From assembly GCF_041080815.1 (NCBI RefSeq), contig NZ_CP160205.1, positions 2,542,001-2,606,000 of the forward strand: a DNA stretch of 64,000 nt, given 5' to 3'. The notes beneath the pieces are model-generated. The model saw only the letters and a program-made list of their open reading frames with translations. It ran no database searches and was not told the DNA's origin. The first letter of the stretch is position 1. The number at the start of each line of letters is the position of its first letter. The translations under genes were made by a program, and so were the position numbers. Shown in pieces: positions 41,244 through 50,174 of the stretch. Source of the DNA: Mucilaginibacter yixingensis. Its GTDB lineage: Bacteria > Bacteroidota > Bacteroidia > Sphingobacteriales > Sphingobacteriaceae.

Positions 41244-42038
41244 TTATCTAACCTGGGCAGGCACATTATCCGGAAAACTGCCTTTTACAATGCGGTCTTT
41301 CAGATCCAGGTTCAGCTTTTTAATATCGTTCAGCACGATCTGTGCCATACGGCGGGCACCCATCTCACTAAAATGGGTATTATCATGACGGCCCTGCGGA
41401 TAGTTAGGATTATCGCCTGCCTCGATATAATTATACAGGAATTTAGAATTTTCAACACCGAATTGCTGTAGCAAACCCTTGCTCTCGCTATCCAGATCAA
41501 TCAGCGGGCATTTTGCCTCTACCGCCAGTTTGCGGATGATGGTTGAATAAGCCTCATGGGTGCCTTCAACCTTACCGTCTTTATCAAAATTGCGACGAGC
41601 TACAGGCGTAATTAAAACCGGGATAGCTTGTTTAGCACGGGCCTCGGTAATAAAGCGCAGCAGGTTATCATGAAATTCGGTTGGCGTGGTGGCGTTCTTT
41701 TTGGTTGGCACTTCATCATTGTGGCCAAATTGGATCAGCACATAATCGCCGGCTTTCATGCCATCGGTAATGATCTTCCATGAGCCTTCTTTTAAGAAAG
41801 ATTTGGTGCTGCGGCCATTACGGGCAATGTTACGTACGGTAACCGTAGAATCAAAAAAGGCTTTGAAAGGCATGCCCCAGCCTGTTTCTGGAAATTCTTT
41901 TACCTGTTTATCGGCCATGGTAGAATCACCGGCCAACCATACGGTTATGTGTTGAGGCTGAAAGGTGAAAGCCGAGATTGCCAAAGCAAGAACCGCCAGC
42001 AAACAAACCGGACGGAACAATTTCTGTCTTTTCGTCAT
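41244..42038 (-). CDS. Rhamnogalacturonan acetylesterase (SGNH hydrolase, CE12-like)
   Basis: 264 residues with a signal anchor or signal peptide at 11-25. The four SGNH blocks are visible: GDST with nucleophile S39, N74-G75-R76, GHND with N107, and D219-N-T-H222. It removes acetyl groups from rhamnogalacturonan backbones so that hydrolases can act. It is the first gene of the minus-strand pectin genes, starting 425 bp from the divergent LacI-family gene with the perfect operator candidate between them. Confidence 0.92.
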   Translation of the reverse strand: MTKRQKLFRPVCLLAVLALAISAFTFQPQHITVWLAGDSTMADKQVKEFPETGWGMPFKAFFDSTVTVRNIARNGRSTKSFLKEGSWKIITDGMKAGDYVLIQFGHNDEVPTKKNATTPTEFHDNLLRFITEARAKQAIPVLITPVARRNFDKDGKVEGTHEAYSTIIRKLAVEAKCPLIDLDSESKGLLQQFGVENSKFLYNYIEAGDNPNYPQGRHDNTHFSEMGARRMAQIVLNDIKKLNLDLKDRIVKGSFPDNVPAQVR

Positions 42039-42286
42039 TTTTGAGTTTATATTTCAGTATCTGGAACAGGCGAAAAGCCACCATGCCCGTTCATGTTAGT
42101 TTATAATTGGGGTAAAGCTCATCACCTGGCCGCTAATCTACAATATGCGCCTAATTATGCCCTCATAAGCCATCCCGATTTAAGATATCGCTATAAAGAT
42201 GTTACAAAACATCTTTATGTTTTCAGATGGTCTGAGTTAGTAAAAGGTTTATCAATTAATTGGCTGTCGACAACAAATGTAATTTG

Positions 42287-42308
42287 TTTTTGCAATCGAT
42301 TGCAAAAA
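42287..42308. promoter_or_regulatory. LacI-family operator candidate (perfect palindrome)
   Basis: A perfect 22-bp palindrome with core tgcaatcgattgca and a central CG, exactly the form bound by LacI-family dimers. It lies in the divergent region between the LacI-family gene and the acetylesterase gene, about 249 bp from the latter start and 161 bp from the former. Confidence 0.75.
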
Positions 42309-42392
42309 CGTCAGATATTCGTTACAAACAATGTAAAACAAGATTAGCCGTTCATGCCTAACAATGCAACAATCTGGCCCGGAAAATCCATG

Positions 42393-42407
42393 CAATCGTT
42401 CCCGAAA
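42393..42407. promoter_or_regulatory. Second putative LacI-type site
   Basis: tgcaatcgttcccga shares its left half (gcaatc) with the perfect operator and its right half (gttccc) with the site at 36428-36442. It is about 60 bp upstream of the regulator start, suiting autoregulation. Assignment is inferred. Confidence 0.4.
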
Positions 42408-42452
42408 CCGATGCTTGCGTGTTTGAGGTTCCATATTTTCATTATTAAGTAC

Positions 42453-42460
42453 TAATTTTG
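42453..42460 (+). promoter_or_regulatory. Possible -7 promoter element of the LacI-family gene
   Basis: TAATTTTG matches the Bacteroidota -7 consensus TAnnTTTG, and the predicted transcript start would fall almost at the ATG (42469). The nearest TTTG lies 27 bp upstream, longer than the usual spacing. Confidence 0.3.
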
Positions 42461-42468
42461 CAGTGTCA

Positions 42469-43506
42469 ATGTTCGAAACTTATACCATAAAAGATATAGC
42501 CAAAGCGCTGGGGCTCTCCACCTCTACCGTTTCGAGAGCGCTCAATGGCAGTCACGAAATTGGCGCCGAAACCAAGCGATTGGTTTTGGAATATGCCGAG
42601 AAGATCAACTATCGCCCCAACCCTATTGCCCTCAGTTTAAAAGAGCAGCGCAGCCATTCTATTGGCGTAGTGGTTTGCGAGGTGGCCAATAATTACTTCT
42701 CGCAGGCAATTAATGGTATCGAATCTATTGCTTATGATCGTGGTTACCATGTGATCATCACCCAAACACATGAATCGTTTGACCGGGAGAAGGCTAACGT
42801 TGAACACTTGATCTCCAGGCATGTAGATGGACTTCTGGTATCACTCTCTGCCGAGACGACTGATCTGGCTCAATATAAATACCTGCACAACAAAGGTTTC
42901 CCTATTGTCTTTTTCGACCGGGTAGCACCTGATATCACCACCCACAAAGTAACGGTAGATAACTACAAAGGCTCTTTTGATGCCACCGAGATGCTGATTA
43001 ATAAAGGTTTTAAACGCATTGCACATCTCACCAACTCTTATAATTTACTGATCAGTCAGGATAGGTTGAAAGGCTATCAGGCTGCTTTAGAGAAACATGG
43101 CCTGCCCTTCCGCGAGGATTATATGAAACACTGTAACCATGGCGGCATGAACCATGACGAAGTGGAAGTAATAATTAAGGAACTGCTGGATCTGCCCGAA
43201 AGACCGGACGCACTATTTGTTACAGCAGATCGCTTAACCATTAACTGCCTGCAGATCTTAAAAAAACTAGGCATGCGCGTGCCTGAGGATATTGCCATCG
43301 CCGGTTTTACCAATTCAGACTCTGCCGAGCTGTTCGATCCACCGCTTACTACCGTACGCCAACCCGCCTTTCAAATTGGCCAGATAGCTACCGAGCGACT
43401 GATTAATTTGATTGAAAGCAAATACCCGGTAACCGAGTTTATTACCGAGCAATTGGACACAGAATTGCTTGTTCGCTCATCCAGCGATAAGTTATCGGCT
43501 AAATAA
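42469..43506 (+). CDS. LacI-family transcriptional regulator
   Basis: 345 residues from the ATG at 42469; an in-frame GTG at 42463 would add two. The N-terminal helix-turn-helix (YTIKDIAKALGLSTSTVSRALNG) and hinge (NYRPNPIALSLK) are followed by a type I periplasmic-binding-protein-like ligand domain (HSIGVVVCEVANNYFSQAINGIE to the end). It likely senses an intermediate of pectin or galacturonate breakdown. It is divergent from the pectin genes with a perfect palindrome between them, and further similar sites lie upstream of itself and of the GH105-uxaA operon. Repressor or activator mode cannot be told. Confidence 0.93.
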   Translation: MFETYTIKDIAKALGLSTSTVSRALNGSHEIGAETKRLVLEYAEKINYRPNPIALSLKEQRSHSIGVVVCEVANNYFSQAINGIESIAYDRGYHVIITQTHESFDREKANVEHLISRHVDGLLVSLSAETTDLAQYKYLHNKGFPIVFFDRVAPDITTHKVTVDNYKGSFDATEMLINKGFKRIAHLTNSYNLLISQDRLKGYQAALEKHGLPFREDYMKHCNHGGMNHDEVEVIIKELLDLPERPDALFVTADRLTINCLQILKKLGMRVPEDIAIAGFTNSDSAELFDPPLTTVRQPAFQIGQIATERLINLIESKYPVTEFITEQLDTELLVRSSSDKLSAK

Positions 43507-43744
43507 ATCCGGCCGGTTGACATCCTTATTGTAAAAAGCATATTTCTTTGCACTTTTTGCTTAAAACAGCTCAATTCTTTACAAAAAAAATCACTAAACT
43601 TGCGCCTGCATTACGGGTTCCTGTTTCTTATAATCGAATTCGGCATTTTGGGGACAAAATATCTTCGTTTTTTCCCGAACAACCGGTACCAGAACCCTCA
43701 AATTGAAACACAGCCACTGTGTAACGGCCACGTGAATAAGTAAA

Positions 43745-45235
43745 ATGAGCAATACAAATCAAAATTCAGAAGTTGATGTAATTTTAATTGGCGCAGGTAT
43801 TATGAGCGCCACACTGGGTTTTATGCTGCAGCAATTGCAACCCGGTTTAAAGATTGAGCTTTTTGAGCGCCTGGATGTCATGGCGGCCGAAAGCTCTGAC
43901 GCCATGAACAACGCCGGTACCGGTCACTCTGCTTTTTGCGAGCTTAACTATACCCCACAACTGCCTGATGGTTCGGTAGATATCAGCAAAGCCATTAAAA
44001 TTGCAGATCAGTTTGAGATCTCTAAGCAATTCTGGGCTTACCTCATCGAGAATAAATTTATTACCAACCCTACCTCATTCATCACCAAAGTACCGCACAT
44101 GAGCTTTGTTTGGGGCGATGAAAATGTGGACTATCTGAAAAAACGCTATAACGCGTTAAGCGGTCACCACTTTTTTGCAGGTATGGAATATGCTGAAGAT
44201 GCTGCTACACTAAACAAGTGGATCCCGCTGGTAATGGAAGGCCGCGCCGAAGGCGAAAAGGTTTCTGCCACCCGTATGGATATTGGCACCGACGTAAACT
44301 TTGGCGCGCTGACCATCGAATTGATTGACAGCATGAACAAGAGCGCCGATGTAAACGTATCGCTTAGCCACGATGTTACCAACGTTAAACGCAAAGGCGA
44401 TAAATGGCAACTGACCGTTAAAGATTTGAAAACCGGCAACAGCCGCAAGCTTACCGCTTCATTTATATTTGTTGGTGCGGGTGGTGGTGCGCTGCACCTG
44501 CTTCAAAAATCGGGCATACCAGAAAGCAAAGGGTTTGGTGGTTTCCCGGTAAGCGGCCAGTGGCTGGTTTGTAACAATCCGCAGATAATTGAGCGCCATC
44601 AGGCTAAAGTATATGGTAAGGCTTCGGTTGGTTCGCCGCCAATGTCTGTACCTCACCTTGACACACGTATTATTAATGGCAAAAAATCATTGCTGTTTGG
44701 TCCGTATGCCGGTTTCTCAACCCGTTTCCTGAAACAGGGATCACTGTGGGATCTGTTTGCTTCCATTAAAGGCAATAACATTTATCCGCTGATGAAAGCG
44801 GGTATCGATAATATTCCGCTAACCAAGTACTTGATTGGCCAGGTAATGCAATCGCAAGATGATCGCTTGAAAGCGCTGCACGATTATTACCCTAACGTTA
44901 AAAAAGAAGACTGGAAACTGGAATTTGCCGGTCAGCGTGTACAGGTAATTAAAAAAGACCCGAAACGTGGCGGCGTACTGGAATTTGGAACAGAAGTAGT
45001 TACCGCAGCCGATGGTAGCATTGCTGCCTTGTTGGGTGCATCGCCAGGCGCATCAACCTCTGTGCCTATTATGGTGCAGCTGATTGAGCGTTGCTTTAAA
45101 GACAAAGCCAAAACACCAGAATGGCAAGCCAAACTAAAGCAAATGATTCCATCATACGGTCAATCATTAGCTAAAGATACCACCCTGGCCAACAGCACCC
45201 GTGAGCATACGGGCAAGGTTTTGGGGATTGTTTAG
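43745..45235 (+). CDS. mqo: Malate:quinone oxidoreductase
   Basis: 496 residues. The N-terminal FAD-binding loop is VILIGAGIMSATLGFML, and MNNAGTGHSAFCELNYTPQ, FVGAGGGALHLLQKSGIPE and LEFAGQRVQVIKKD are characteristic Mqo blocks. This peripheral membrane flavoprotein oxidises malate to oxaloacetate and passes electrons to quinones, serving both the TCA cycle and respiration. It is monocistronic with an upstream leader of about 190 nt after a possible promoter (TTG at 43517, TTTG at 43547) and a hairpin terminator downstream. Confidence 0.96.
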   Translation: MSNTNQNSEVDVILIGAGIMSATLGFMLQQLQPGLKIELFERLDVMAAESSDAMNNAGTGHSAFCELNYTPQLPDGSVDISKAIKIADQFEISKQFWAYLIENKFITNPTSFITKVPHMSFVWGDENVDYLKKRYNALSGHHFFAGMEYAEDAATLNKWIPLVMEGRAEGEKVSATRMDIGTDVNFGALTIELIDSMNKSADVNVSLSHDVTNVKRKGDKWQLTVKDLKTGNSRKLTASFIFVGAGGGALHLLQKSGIPESKGFGGFPVSGQWLVCNNPQIIERHQAKVYGKASVGSPPMSVPHLDTRIINGKKSLLFGPYAGFSTRFLKQGSLWDLFASIKGNNIYPLMKAGIDNIPLTKYLIGQVMQSQDDRLKALHDYYPNVKKEDWKLEFAGQRVQVIKKDPKRGGVLEFGTEVVTAADGSIAALLGASPGASTSVPIMVQLIERCFKDKAKTPEWQAKLKQMIPSYGQSLAKDTTLANSTREHTGKVLGIV

Positions 45236-45293
45236 TTAGCTAAGAGTTCATGGATCATGGTTCATGGTCGGAACTTGAACAGATAAAATATCT

Positions 45294-45336
45294 AAAAGCC
45301 TTACTAAGTATTTAAAACTTAGTAAGGCTTTTACTC
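45294..45336 (+). terminator. Terminator of mqo
   Basis: A 16-bp stem (45294-45309 with 45317-45332, gccttactaagt core) is followed by T-rich sequence, 58 bp after the mqo stop codon. Confidence 0.85.
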
Positions 45337-45361
45337 TTTATATACGTTAGCGTGCGCCAGG

Positions 45362-45390
45362 TGTCATCCTGAGCATTGTCGAAGGGCGCG
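45362..45390. repeat. Single arm of the GTCATCCTGAG family
   Basis: tgtcatcctgagc followed by gtcgaaggg, as in the palindromes at 9546-9711; no partner arm was found nearby. Confidence 0.55.
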
Positions 45391-45542
45391 CGAAGGCCTT
45401 TTTTAGATTTGCTACTTCGGGCGGTTTAGCACCCAAAACTAACATTCGTAGAAAACAGGACCATATTTCGTCTAATTTCCCTCTCCTATATCATCCATTT
45501 TGTGTTTAGCTTTGTTCATCAACAATTCTAAAACACAAAATT

Positions 45543-45809
45543 ATGACAAGCGTAAATCCCTATTTGAATTTCGGCGGCAATTCAGAAGAAGTGCTGAATT
45601 TTTATGCAAAAGTATTTCACACTCAAATCGCCATGATGATGCGTTACGGCGATAGCCCAGACCAGGAAAACCTGCCTGCCGAGCAAAAAAACGCATTAAT
45701 GCACGGCTCTTTGCCACTTGGCAACACCATGCTGATGGTTACCGATGCGTTTGATAGCTGGCGGCCAATCTGGCAGTCCGTTTATGCCGCAAAGGCGTCG
45801 TGGCGGTAG
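45543..45809 (+). pseudogene. Truncated VOC-family (PhnB-like) protein
   Basis: Begins MTSVNPYLNFGGNSEEVLNFYAKVF and continues to GNTMLMVTDAFDS, a good match to the first 70 or so residues of PhnB-like vicinal-oxygen-chelate proteins, which are usually about 135-145 residues. After that point the sequence no longer resembles the family; it runs on through the 3-prime end of a different gene in another frame and stops at 45809 after 88 residues. The second half of the fold, with the last metal-site residues, is missing. The breakpoint lies near 45757-45765. Confidence 0.8.
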
Positions 45810-45837
45810 TGGTGGCGGAGGAGGCCGCGGCCGATGA
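45757..45837 (+). pseudogene. 3-prime remnant of an RND/MacA-type adaptor gene
   Basis: In the frame ending at TGA 45835-45837 the sequence reads GGQSGSPFMPQRRRGG, then a glycine/arginine-rich tail. This tail type closes many MacA/HlyD-like adaptor proteins of Bacteroidota. Its stop overlaps the ATG of the ABC ATPase gene by the ATGA arrangement common in such operons. Everything upstream of about 45757 in this frame belongs to the VOC gene, so nearly all of the adaptor is missing. Confidence 0.65.
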
Positions 45838-46583
45838 GCAAGCGCATTTTAGAAATACACGACCTGAAGCGCGAGTTTACCATGGGGAGCGAAACCGTAC
45901 GCGCACTTAAAGGCATCACGTTCAACGTAGAGGCCGGCGAGTTTGTAACCATTATGGGTAGCAGCGGCTCTGGCAAAACCACGTTGCTTAATATACTTGG
46001 CTGCCTGGATAAACCCACCATCGGCACCTACCAGCTGGATGGTGTAGATATTAAAGCGCTATCGCGCAATGATTTGGCTATGCTGCGCAATCATAAAATA
46101 GGTTTCGTTTTCCAGGCTTATAACCTGTTACCGCGTACATCGGCATTAGAAAATGTAGAACTGCCGTTATTATACAACAAAGATATCAGCAGTGCCGAAC
46201 GCCGCGAACGGGCCATTAAAGCCCTGGAGGCTGTACGATTGGCCGAAAGGCTGGATCATACCCCCAGTCAGCTCTCGGGCGGGCAACAGCAGCGCGTAGC
46301 CATAGCCCGGGCATTGGTGAACGAACCTGTAATGATTTTGGCCGATGAAGCCACTGGTAACCTTGACTCACGCACATCATACGAGATTATGGCCCTGATG
46401 CAGGACCTGAATCAAAACCAGGGCAAAACCATTGTATTTGTAACGCATGAGCCGGATATCGCCTCGTTTAGCAGCCGCACCATTATGTTGCGCGATGGCA
46501 TTGTTCAGAAAGATACCATGAATGAAAACCGCAAATCGGCCAGGGAAGTGCTGGACAATTTGCCACATACTGATGATTATTAA
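45834..46583 (+). CDS. MacB/LolD-type ABC transporter ATPase
   Basis: 249 residues: Walker [10 protein letters not shown] at about 42-50, Q-loop [11 protein letters not shown], signature LSGGQQQR and Walker [13 protein letters not shown], the last typical of the MacB/LolD subfamily. It hydrolyses ATP to drive a mechanotransmission permease, the FtsX-like gene that follows after 52 bp. Its ATG overlaps the TGA of an adaptor-gene remnant. With the adaptor lost, the complex may be inactive or may borrow another adaptor. Confidence 0.92.
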   Translation: MSKRILEIHDLKREFTMGSETVRALKGITFNVEAGEFVTIMGSSGSGKTTLLNILGCLDKPTIGTYQLDGVDIKALSRNDLAMLRNHKIGFVFQAYNLLPRTSALENVELPLLYNKDISSAERRERAIKALEAVRLAERLDHTPSQLSGGQQQRVAIARALVNEPVMILADEATGNLDSRTSYEIMALMQDLNQNQGKTIVFVTHEPDIASFSSRTIMLRDGIVQKDTMNENRKSAREVLDNLPHTDDY

Positions 46584-46600
46584 TTATTAAACAGATTAAA

Positions 46601-46630
46601 AGCTTTCTGCTTTAGCCTTTTAGCTTTCAG
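46601..46630. repeat. Single arm of the AAGCnGAAAGCTAAAAGC family
   Basis: Occupies the 52-bp gap between the ATPase and permease genes, reading gaaagctaaaaggctaaagc on the minus strand; related to 62607-62702. Confidence 0.5.
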
Positions 46631-46635
46631 TTCAA

Positions 46636-47856
46636 ATGAATATAACCAACCTGATACGGATAGCCTTCAGGGCCCTGTTGCGCAACAAGCTGCGGGCTTT
46701 TTTGACCATGCTGGGCATTATCATTGGCGTAGGTGCGGTTATTACCATGGTGGCCATTGGTCAGGGCTCAAAAGAGAGCATTCAATCACAATTGAGCAGC
46801 ATGGGCTCAAACATGATTACTGTGTTGCCGGCCAGTAATGTTAACGGCGGCGTACGTATTGCAGGCTCCAGCTTCCAAACATTGACATCTAAAGACATCA
46901 CCCTGCTAAAACGCAATGTAGAAGATATCAACTCCCTATCGCCATCGGTAACCTCGCGTGGACAGGCCATTAATGGTGCGCTCAACTGGCCGACACAAAT
47001 CCAGGGCGTATCTCCAGATTATATGGATATCCGTAAACTGACACTTAAAGACGGCATTTCATTTACCAATGCAGATGTACTTACCTCGGCTAAAGTTTGC
47101 CTGATCGGTCAAACGGTTATTGACAACATCTTTCCAAATGGTGAAAATCCGATTGGCAAAGTAATCCGCTTTAACCGTATCCCATTCCAGATCATCGGTA
47201 TCCTCAATCCAAAAGGACAGAATGCCTTTGGACAGGATCAGGATGATATCATCATCGCTCCTTATACCACGGTGCAGAAACGTATCCTGGCCACCATCTA
47301 TTACCAGAACATCTACGCATCTGCAACTAACGAAGCGGTGACCGATGCTGCCGTAAACGAAATTACCGAAACGCTAAGAGAATCGCACCGGCTACGCGAC
47401 AGCGAGGATAACGACTTCCAGGTACGCACCCAGGCCGAATTGATCAACACCCTCAGCTCAACCAGCGGATTGCTGACCACCCTGCTTACCGTTATTGCCG
47501 GCATCTCGCTGGTTATTGGCGGCATTGGTATCATGAACATTATGTATGTATCGGTAACAGAACGTACCAAGGAAATAGGCTTGCGCATGTCTATCGGCGC
47601 CAGGGGGATTGATATCCTGCTTCAGTTTTTAATTGAGGCCATCATCATCAGCATTATCGGGGGCATTATCGGCGTACTCTTAGGCATCACCGCCGCTCGT
47701 ATTGTTACACTCACGTTAAACTGGCCCACCATTATCTCTGAAACGTCTATCGTGGTATCGTTTATTGTGTGCGGTATCACCGGTATCTTCTTCGGTTATT
47801 ACCCCGCACAGAAGGCTTCGAGGTTAGATCCTATTGAGGCATTGAGGTATGAGTAA
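46636..47856 (+). CDS. MacB-type ABC transporter permease
   Basis: 406 residues with one N-terminal membrane helix ([20 protein letters not shown]), a large periplasmic MacB core domain (about 45-280), and three C-terminal helices of the FtsX domain ([52 protein letters not shown]). It is the partner of the ATPase just upstream; such pairs export peptides, toxins or lipoproteins using a periplasmic adaptor and an outer-membrane TolC-type channel. Neither of those is intact in the window. The stop codon overlaps the first base of a palindromic repeat. Confidence 0.93.
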   Translation: MNITNLIRIAFRALLRNKLRAFLTMLGIIIGVGAVITMVAIGQGSKESIQSQLSSMGSNMITVLPASNVNGGVRIAGSSFQTLTSKDITLLKRNVEDINSLSPSVTSRGQAINGALNWPTQIQGVSPDYMDIRKLTLKDGISFTNADVLTSAKVCLIGQTVIDNIFPNGENPIGKVIRFNRIPFQIIGILNPKGQNAFGQDQDDIIIAPYTTVQKRILATIYYQNIYASATNEAVTDAAVNEITETLRESHRLRDSEDNDFQVRTQAELINTLSSTSGLLTTLLTVIAGISLVIGGIGIMNIMYVSVTERTKEIGLRMSIGARGIDILLQFLIEAIIISIIGGIIGVLLGITAARIVTLTLNWPTIISETSIVVSFIVCGITGIFFGYYPAQKASRLDPIEALRYE

Positions 47857-48015
47857 TTTCGGATTTGGGATGTTCAATTTCGGATTACAAGTTAATCATA
47901 GCGACACAAAGAGAATTACTAAAGCTCACATCCTTGTGCTCTCTACATTAAGCTCACTGTACTCCATGGTTATATTATCGGCTAAATCCGAAATTGAACA
48001 TTCCTAATCCGAAAT
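47856..48015. repeat. Long inverted repeat (ATTTCGGATT family)
   Basis: 31-bp arms (47856-47886 and 47985-48015) match at 29 of 31 positions, with a 98-bp gene-less interior. Each arm contains the word atttcggatt twice. It begins at the last base of the permease stop codon. Confidence 0.85.
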
Positions 48016-48026
48016 ATGTATAAAAC

Positions 48027-48064
48027 AACAAACCCGTTCATGCCATAGCCTGAACGGGTTTGAT
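48027..48064 (-). terminator. Terminator of the small gene at 48085
   Basis: A 12-bp stem (48029-48040 with 48051-48062, aacccgttca core) is followed on the minus strand by a short T-rich stretch, 20 bp after the stop codon. Confidence 0.75.
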
Positions 48065-48084
48065 GCATTAAAGCAAATTATTGC

Positions 48085-48300
48085 TTACCAACCTTGGCCT
48101 TTTTTAGCATTGCCTTTGCTGATATGATCTTCAGCAGAAGCTTTGCTAAGGATAGCCGACATTTTGTTACCATCAGCATCTTTACCGGTAGCAATGTAAC
48201 GGCCAGACTTTACGTCGATAGTAGCGTCAAGCATGGGCACATTTTTGGTTTTTGTCTTCACAGAATACGCGGTAATACCGCCTCCATTTGCGTTTGCCAT
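48085..48300 (-). CDS. Small conserved protein, function unknown
   Basis: 71 residues, soluble and rich in lysine and glycine: MANANGGGITAYSVKTKTKN, then VPMLDATIDVKSGRYIATGKDADGNKMSAILSK. The distinct terminator and codon use like its neighbours support a real gene. The alternating beta-like pattern suggests a small beta-rich fold. I recognise no catalytic motif. It stands alone between two long non-coding stretches. Confidence 0.72.
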   Translation of the reverse strand: MANANGGGITAYSVKTKTKNVPMLDATIDVKSGRYIATGKDADGNKMSAILSKASAEDHISKGNAKKGQGW

Positions 48301-48917
48301 TGAATAAAAGTTTAAAGTTTATAAGTGTTAACCGTTCTATTGGTTGTTTGTTTAACAGCGGTAAATGTATTTTTTGGCCGAAAACAGCTACAATTATAGT
48401 ATACTAATTGATATTTAACATTGGGGGAAGCCCAATAGTTATCCACATTTCAACATAAAACATCAATTTTACTGCTTTTAACCGTTAATTAAAGTGGCAC
48501 TACACCTGTATACAATGCCGTAAATGGCCAGAACTGCCACAAACAGATACTATACCGTTGCCTACAAATTGCTTTAATAAAAGTAATTATGCATACCAGG
48601 CCATTGTTAATAACAGTAGGCTTACAAGGCAAAAACCAATAAATAATTTAATCATGATATTAATTTTTAAGTCCATTAACGTAAAGATTGATAGTCAAAA
48701 GTAATTTATTTGCCTCCCCCGCCTATCCGTACTACCACGCATATTACCCCGTGAAAACACTGTACCCTGGTGGGTTATTTATCAATACCAGTTTTCATAT
48801 TGTTACCGGTCATTGTCGTTCTGTGCATCCATCAATTGTTTACAGCCAGGTTATATTTGCTTAAAAAACAGCAATAGTATTTAGGCTATATTTGCGGCCG
48901 CTTTATTTAAAACAGTC
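48301..48917. other. 617-bp gene-less stretch
   Basis: AT-rich, without a credible open frame, RNA-like hairpin or known repeat. Two TATATTTG words near the right end are candidate -7 elements for the MFS gene. Confidence 0.6.
48887..48894 (+). promoter_or_regulatory. Possible -7 element of the MFS exporter gene
   Basis: TATATTTG matches TAnnTTTG exactly and ends 23 bp before the ATG. A second identical word is at 48852-48859. No TTG at the usual spacing was found for either. Confidence 0.35.
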
Positions 48918-50141
48918 ATGACTAAAGGACGATATTTCTTTCTGGTGCTTATCCTCGGTTTGCTGACAGCATTAAGTCCGTTTAGTATAGATATGTATCT
49001 ATCCGGCTTTCCAGATATTGCAAAAAGCCTGCACACCACGCTTGAGAAGGTGGGCCTATCTCTCTCGGGTTACTTTATTGGCCTGGCTTTTGGTCAGCTA
49101 CTGTATGGCCCTTTGTTGGATAAATTTGGCCGCAAACTACCGTTATATGCAGGACTGGGCGTTTATATACTGGCGTCTGTAGCGTGTTTCTTTGTTAATG
49201 ACATTGACCACTTCATCGTCTACCGCGTTATCCAGGCATTGGGTGGCTGCGCTGCATCTGTAGCTGCAATGGCCATGGTACGTGATATTTTCCCGCTGGA
49301 TGAAAACGCTAAAGTTTTTGCCCTACTGATGCTGGTTTTAGGCACATCGCCCATGCTGGCACCTACTATTGGCGGTTATATTACCGTCGCCTTTGGCTGG
49401 AACACCATTTTCCTGTTATTAGGCGCTATTGCGGTAGTAATATTTGCCTTGGTAGCCTTCTTTTTGCCCGATGGTTATAAACCCGATAAGCACCTATCGT
49501 TAAAACCAGTGCCGATCCTCACCGGATTCTGGAATGTATTGAAAGTACCTCAGTTCTACACGTTCGCGTTTGCGGGTGCGGTGTCATTTGCCGGACTATT
49601 TACCTACGTGGCCGGTGCACCTATGGTGTTTATGAAAATCTATCACCTGGATGCCAGGCAGTTCGGCTGGGTATTTGCCGGCCTGTCTGTTGGTTTTGTT
49701 GGCTCGGGGCAACTTAACGCCATCATTCTGAAGAAATATACCAGTGCGCAGGTAGTGCCCATTATTTTCCTGGTACAGCTTATTGGTGGCGTGATATTCC
49801 TGATCGGTGCAGCAGGTGGATGGTTTAACTTGCCGTTAGTTATCGCCATGATCTTCGTTCAGCTCAGCTGCATTGGGTTGTCAGCTCCAAATACCTCCGC
49901 CCTATGCATTGCTCCGTTTGAAAAGAATGCTGGTACAGCCGCAGCACTTCTAGGTGCCATACAATTGGGCATTGGTTCTATGGTAACCACCATCATGAGC
50001 TGGTTCCATACCGTAAGTACTGTTCCTCTGGCTGCGGTAATGACCGGGGCCGGATTTTTGGCTTGTGCCATCTATTTTATTGGTAAACGCTATATCAAAC
50101 ATCAGGTAGAAGCCGTGAGCGGCGCAGTTGTAGCGCATTGA
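48918..50141 (+). CDS. Bcr/CflA-type MFS multidrug exporter
   Basis: 407 residues with 12 membrane helices. The start FLVLILGLLTALSPFSIDMYLSGFPDIAKSL is the characteristic N-terminus of the Bcr/CflA drug:proton antiporter family, with the cytosolic loop motif GPLLDKFGRKLPLYAG between helices 2 and 3 and RVIQALGGCAAS in helix 4. It exports small molecules from the inner membrane using the proton gradient; the substrate is not predictable. It is monocistronic. Confidence 0.93.
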   Translation: MTKGRYFFLVLILGLLTALSPFSIDMYLSGFPDIAKSLHTTLEKVGLSLSGYFIGLAFGQLLYGPLLDKFGRKLPLYAGLGVYILASVACFFVNDIDHFIVYRVIQALGGCAASVAAMAMVRDIFPLDENAKVFALLMLVLGTSPMLAPTIGGYITVAFGWNTIFLLLGAIAVVIFALVAFFLPDGYKPDKHLSLKPVPILTGFWNVLKVPQFYTFAFAGAVSFAGLFTYVAGAPMVFMKIYHLDARQFGWVFAGLSVGFVGSGQLNAIILKKYTSAQVVPIIFLVQLIGGVIFLIGAAGGWFNLPLVIAMIFVQLSCIGLSAPNTSALCIAPFEKNAGTAAALLGAIQLGIGSMVTTIMSWFHTVSTVPLAAVMTGAGFLACAIYFIGKRYIKHQVEAVSGAVVAH

Positions 50142-50174
50142 TGTTGAAGAGTGGTAAAGAATTTCCCATAAAAA

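Larger units (their letters stand above)
42039..42468. other. Divergent regulatory region of the pectin locus
   Basis: 430 bp with no gene. It contains an 11-bp hairpin (42193-42203 with 42208-42218, no T tract), the perfect LacI-type palindrome (42287-42308), a related half-matching site (42393-42407), and a TAATTTTG -7-like motif at 42453-42460 close to the regulator start. Confidence 0.7.
45236..45542. other. Intergenic gap with terminator and repeat arm
   Basis: 307 bp: short repeats of catgg-type sequence just after mqo, the mqo terminator (45294-45336), one arm of the GTCATCCTGAG family (45362-45390) and unremarkable sequence up to the truncated VOC gene. Confidence 0.65.

Noticed and set aside
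42193..42218. 11-bp hairpin in the pectin regulatory region as a terminator
   Set aside because: It has no T tract on either strand and lies upstream of both genes; recorded only within the regulatory region.
45543..45809. Intact 88-residue VOC protein
   Set aside because: The family needs about 140 residues; the last 15 or so residues come from another gene in a different frame.
48301..48917. Small genes or RNAs in the 617-bp gap
   Set aside because: No open frame with plausible composition, no hairpin with a T tract and no match to the repeat families seen elsewhere.
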